Source of the DNA: Pseudomonadota bacterium
GTDB lineage: Bacteria; Desulfobacterota; BSN033; WVXP01; G020346125
DNA: 13,502 bases
Reading direction: 5' to 3'
Assembly (NCBI GenBank): GCA_030608745.1
Contig: JAUWDQ010000047.1
Coordinates: forward strand, 1-13,502
The position numbers were made by a program, and so were the translations under genes. Under the pieces are notes generated by a model. The model had not been told where the DNA came from. It saw only the letters and a list, made by a program, of their open reading frames with translations, and made no database searches. Shown here piece after piece: positions 13,240 to 13,502 of the stretch. Within the stretch, counting starts at the first letter, position 1, and every line of letters begins with the position of its first letter.

Positions 13240-13502
13240 ATGGGAAAAGAAATCGAAGGGATCATACCGGCGGTCGTAACACCTTTTGATAAGAACGAAG
13301 ATGTGGACGAAGGGGGTTTCAGGAAAATCATCAATTATTTAATTGATAGCGGTGTCCATGGCCTGTTTCCTGTCGGGAGCCAGGGGGAATTCTTCTCCCT
13401 AACGAATGAGGAGAAGAAACGACTGATCGACATTGCTGTGGAAGAGACTCGGGGTCGAGTTTTTGTCATGCCCAATACAGGCGCCATCACCACAAGGGAA
13501 TC
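13240..13502 (+). CDS. DHDPS/N-acetylneuraminate lyase family aldolase (N-terminal part, cut by the window edge)
   Basis: The first 87 residues of a class I aldolase of the DapA/NanA family (full length usually about 300). Seen: EGIIPAVVTPFD (6-17), GVHGLFPVGSQGEFFSLT (38-55), the position of the family GxTGE loop that binds the substrate carboxylate, here GSQGE, and NEEKKRLIDIAVEE. The Schiff-base lysine and catalytic tyrosine lie beyond the edge. The start is ATG 13240 behind a near-perfect AAGGAGGTAAGG. The GSQGEFF variant is not that of lysine-biosynthesis DapA, so a catabolic or 2-oxo-acid aldolase/dehydratase role is more likely. Repeats separate it from the alcohol dehydrogenase by 364 bases. 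Confidence 0.88.
   Translation, partial: MGKEIEGIIPAVVTPFDKNEDVDEGGFRKIINYLIDSGVHGLFPVGSQGEFFSLTNEEKKRLIDIAVEETRGRVFVMPNTGAITTRE

Overview
The window looks like chromosomal DNA of an anaerobic bacterium. The evidence is a ferredoxin-linked 2-oxoacid oxidoreductase, a [4Fe-4S]/FAD dehydratase of the 4-hydroxybutyryl-CoA dehydratase family, a B12 (corrinoid) protein and a Zn/Fe alcohol dehydrogenase, mostly behind strong Shine-Dalgarno sites (AGGAGG-type). GTG and TTG starts are used. Base composition looks close to balanced, and several repeat families sit in the spacers. A sulfate-reducing or syntrophic Desulfobacterota-like host is my best guess, but there is no rRNA or marker gene to fix it.

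Layout. 1-432: gene-free, with a polypyrimidine tract and an octamer repeat. 433-3652, all on +: a NYN ribonuclease-like protein with an OST-HTH domain, a small four-cysteine protein, an MBL-fold hydrolase, a DJ-1/PfpI protein and a short CDF-type cation transporter. 3817-4206: RidA. 4238-4870 on -: an orphan corrinoid protein convergent with ridA. 5210-5705: a broken UxaA/altronate-dehydratase-type gene whose middle is missing. 5824-10036: a compact operon korD-korA-korB-korC-abfD-like, with ATGA overlaps between A/B and B/C and a 9-base gap before the last gene. 10117-11199: an Ldh2-family 2-hydroxyacid dehydrogenase. 11589-12875: an iron-type alcohol dehydrogenase. 13240 to the right edge: the start of a DHDPS/NAL-family aldolase. 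The spacers at 11200-11588 and 12876-13239 hold GC-rich palindromic and AT-rich repeats.

How the genes may work together. KorDABC would exchange a 2-oxoacid and an acyl-CoA with ferredoxin electrons. The next gene encodes a radical-type acyl-CoA dehydratase/isomerase relative, followed by two NAD(P)-type dehydrogenases acting on hydroxy compounds. A route 2-oxoglutarate - succinyl-CoA - 4-hydroxybutyrate - 4-hydroxybutyryl-CoA - crotonyl-CoA fits part of this set, but succinyl-CoA reductase and CoA transferase/ligase genes are not in the window.

The main point of interest is the AbfD-like protein. It keeps every iron-sulfur ligand of the Clostridium aminobutyricum enzyme. By my alignment from memory, it replaces Glu257 with Cys255 and Tyr296 with His294, and probably loses Glu455. 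It may therefore act on a different substrate or run a different reaction. Family calls are from motif recognition by eye; no database search was run.
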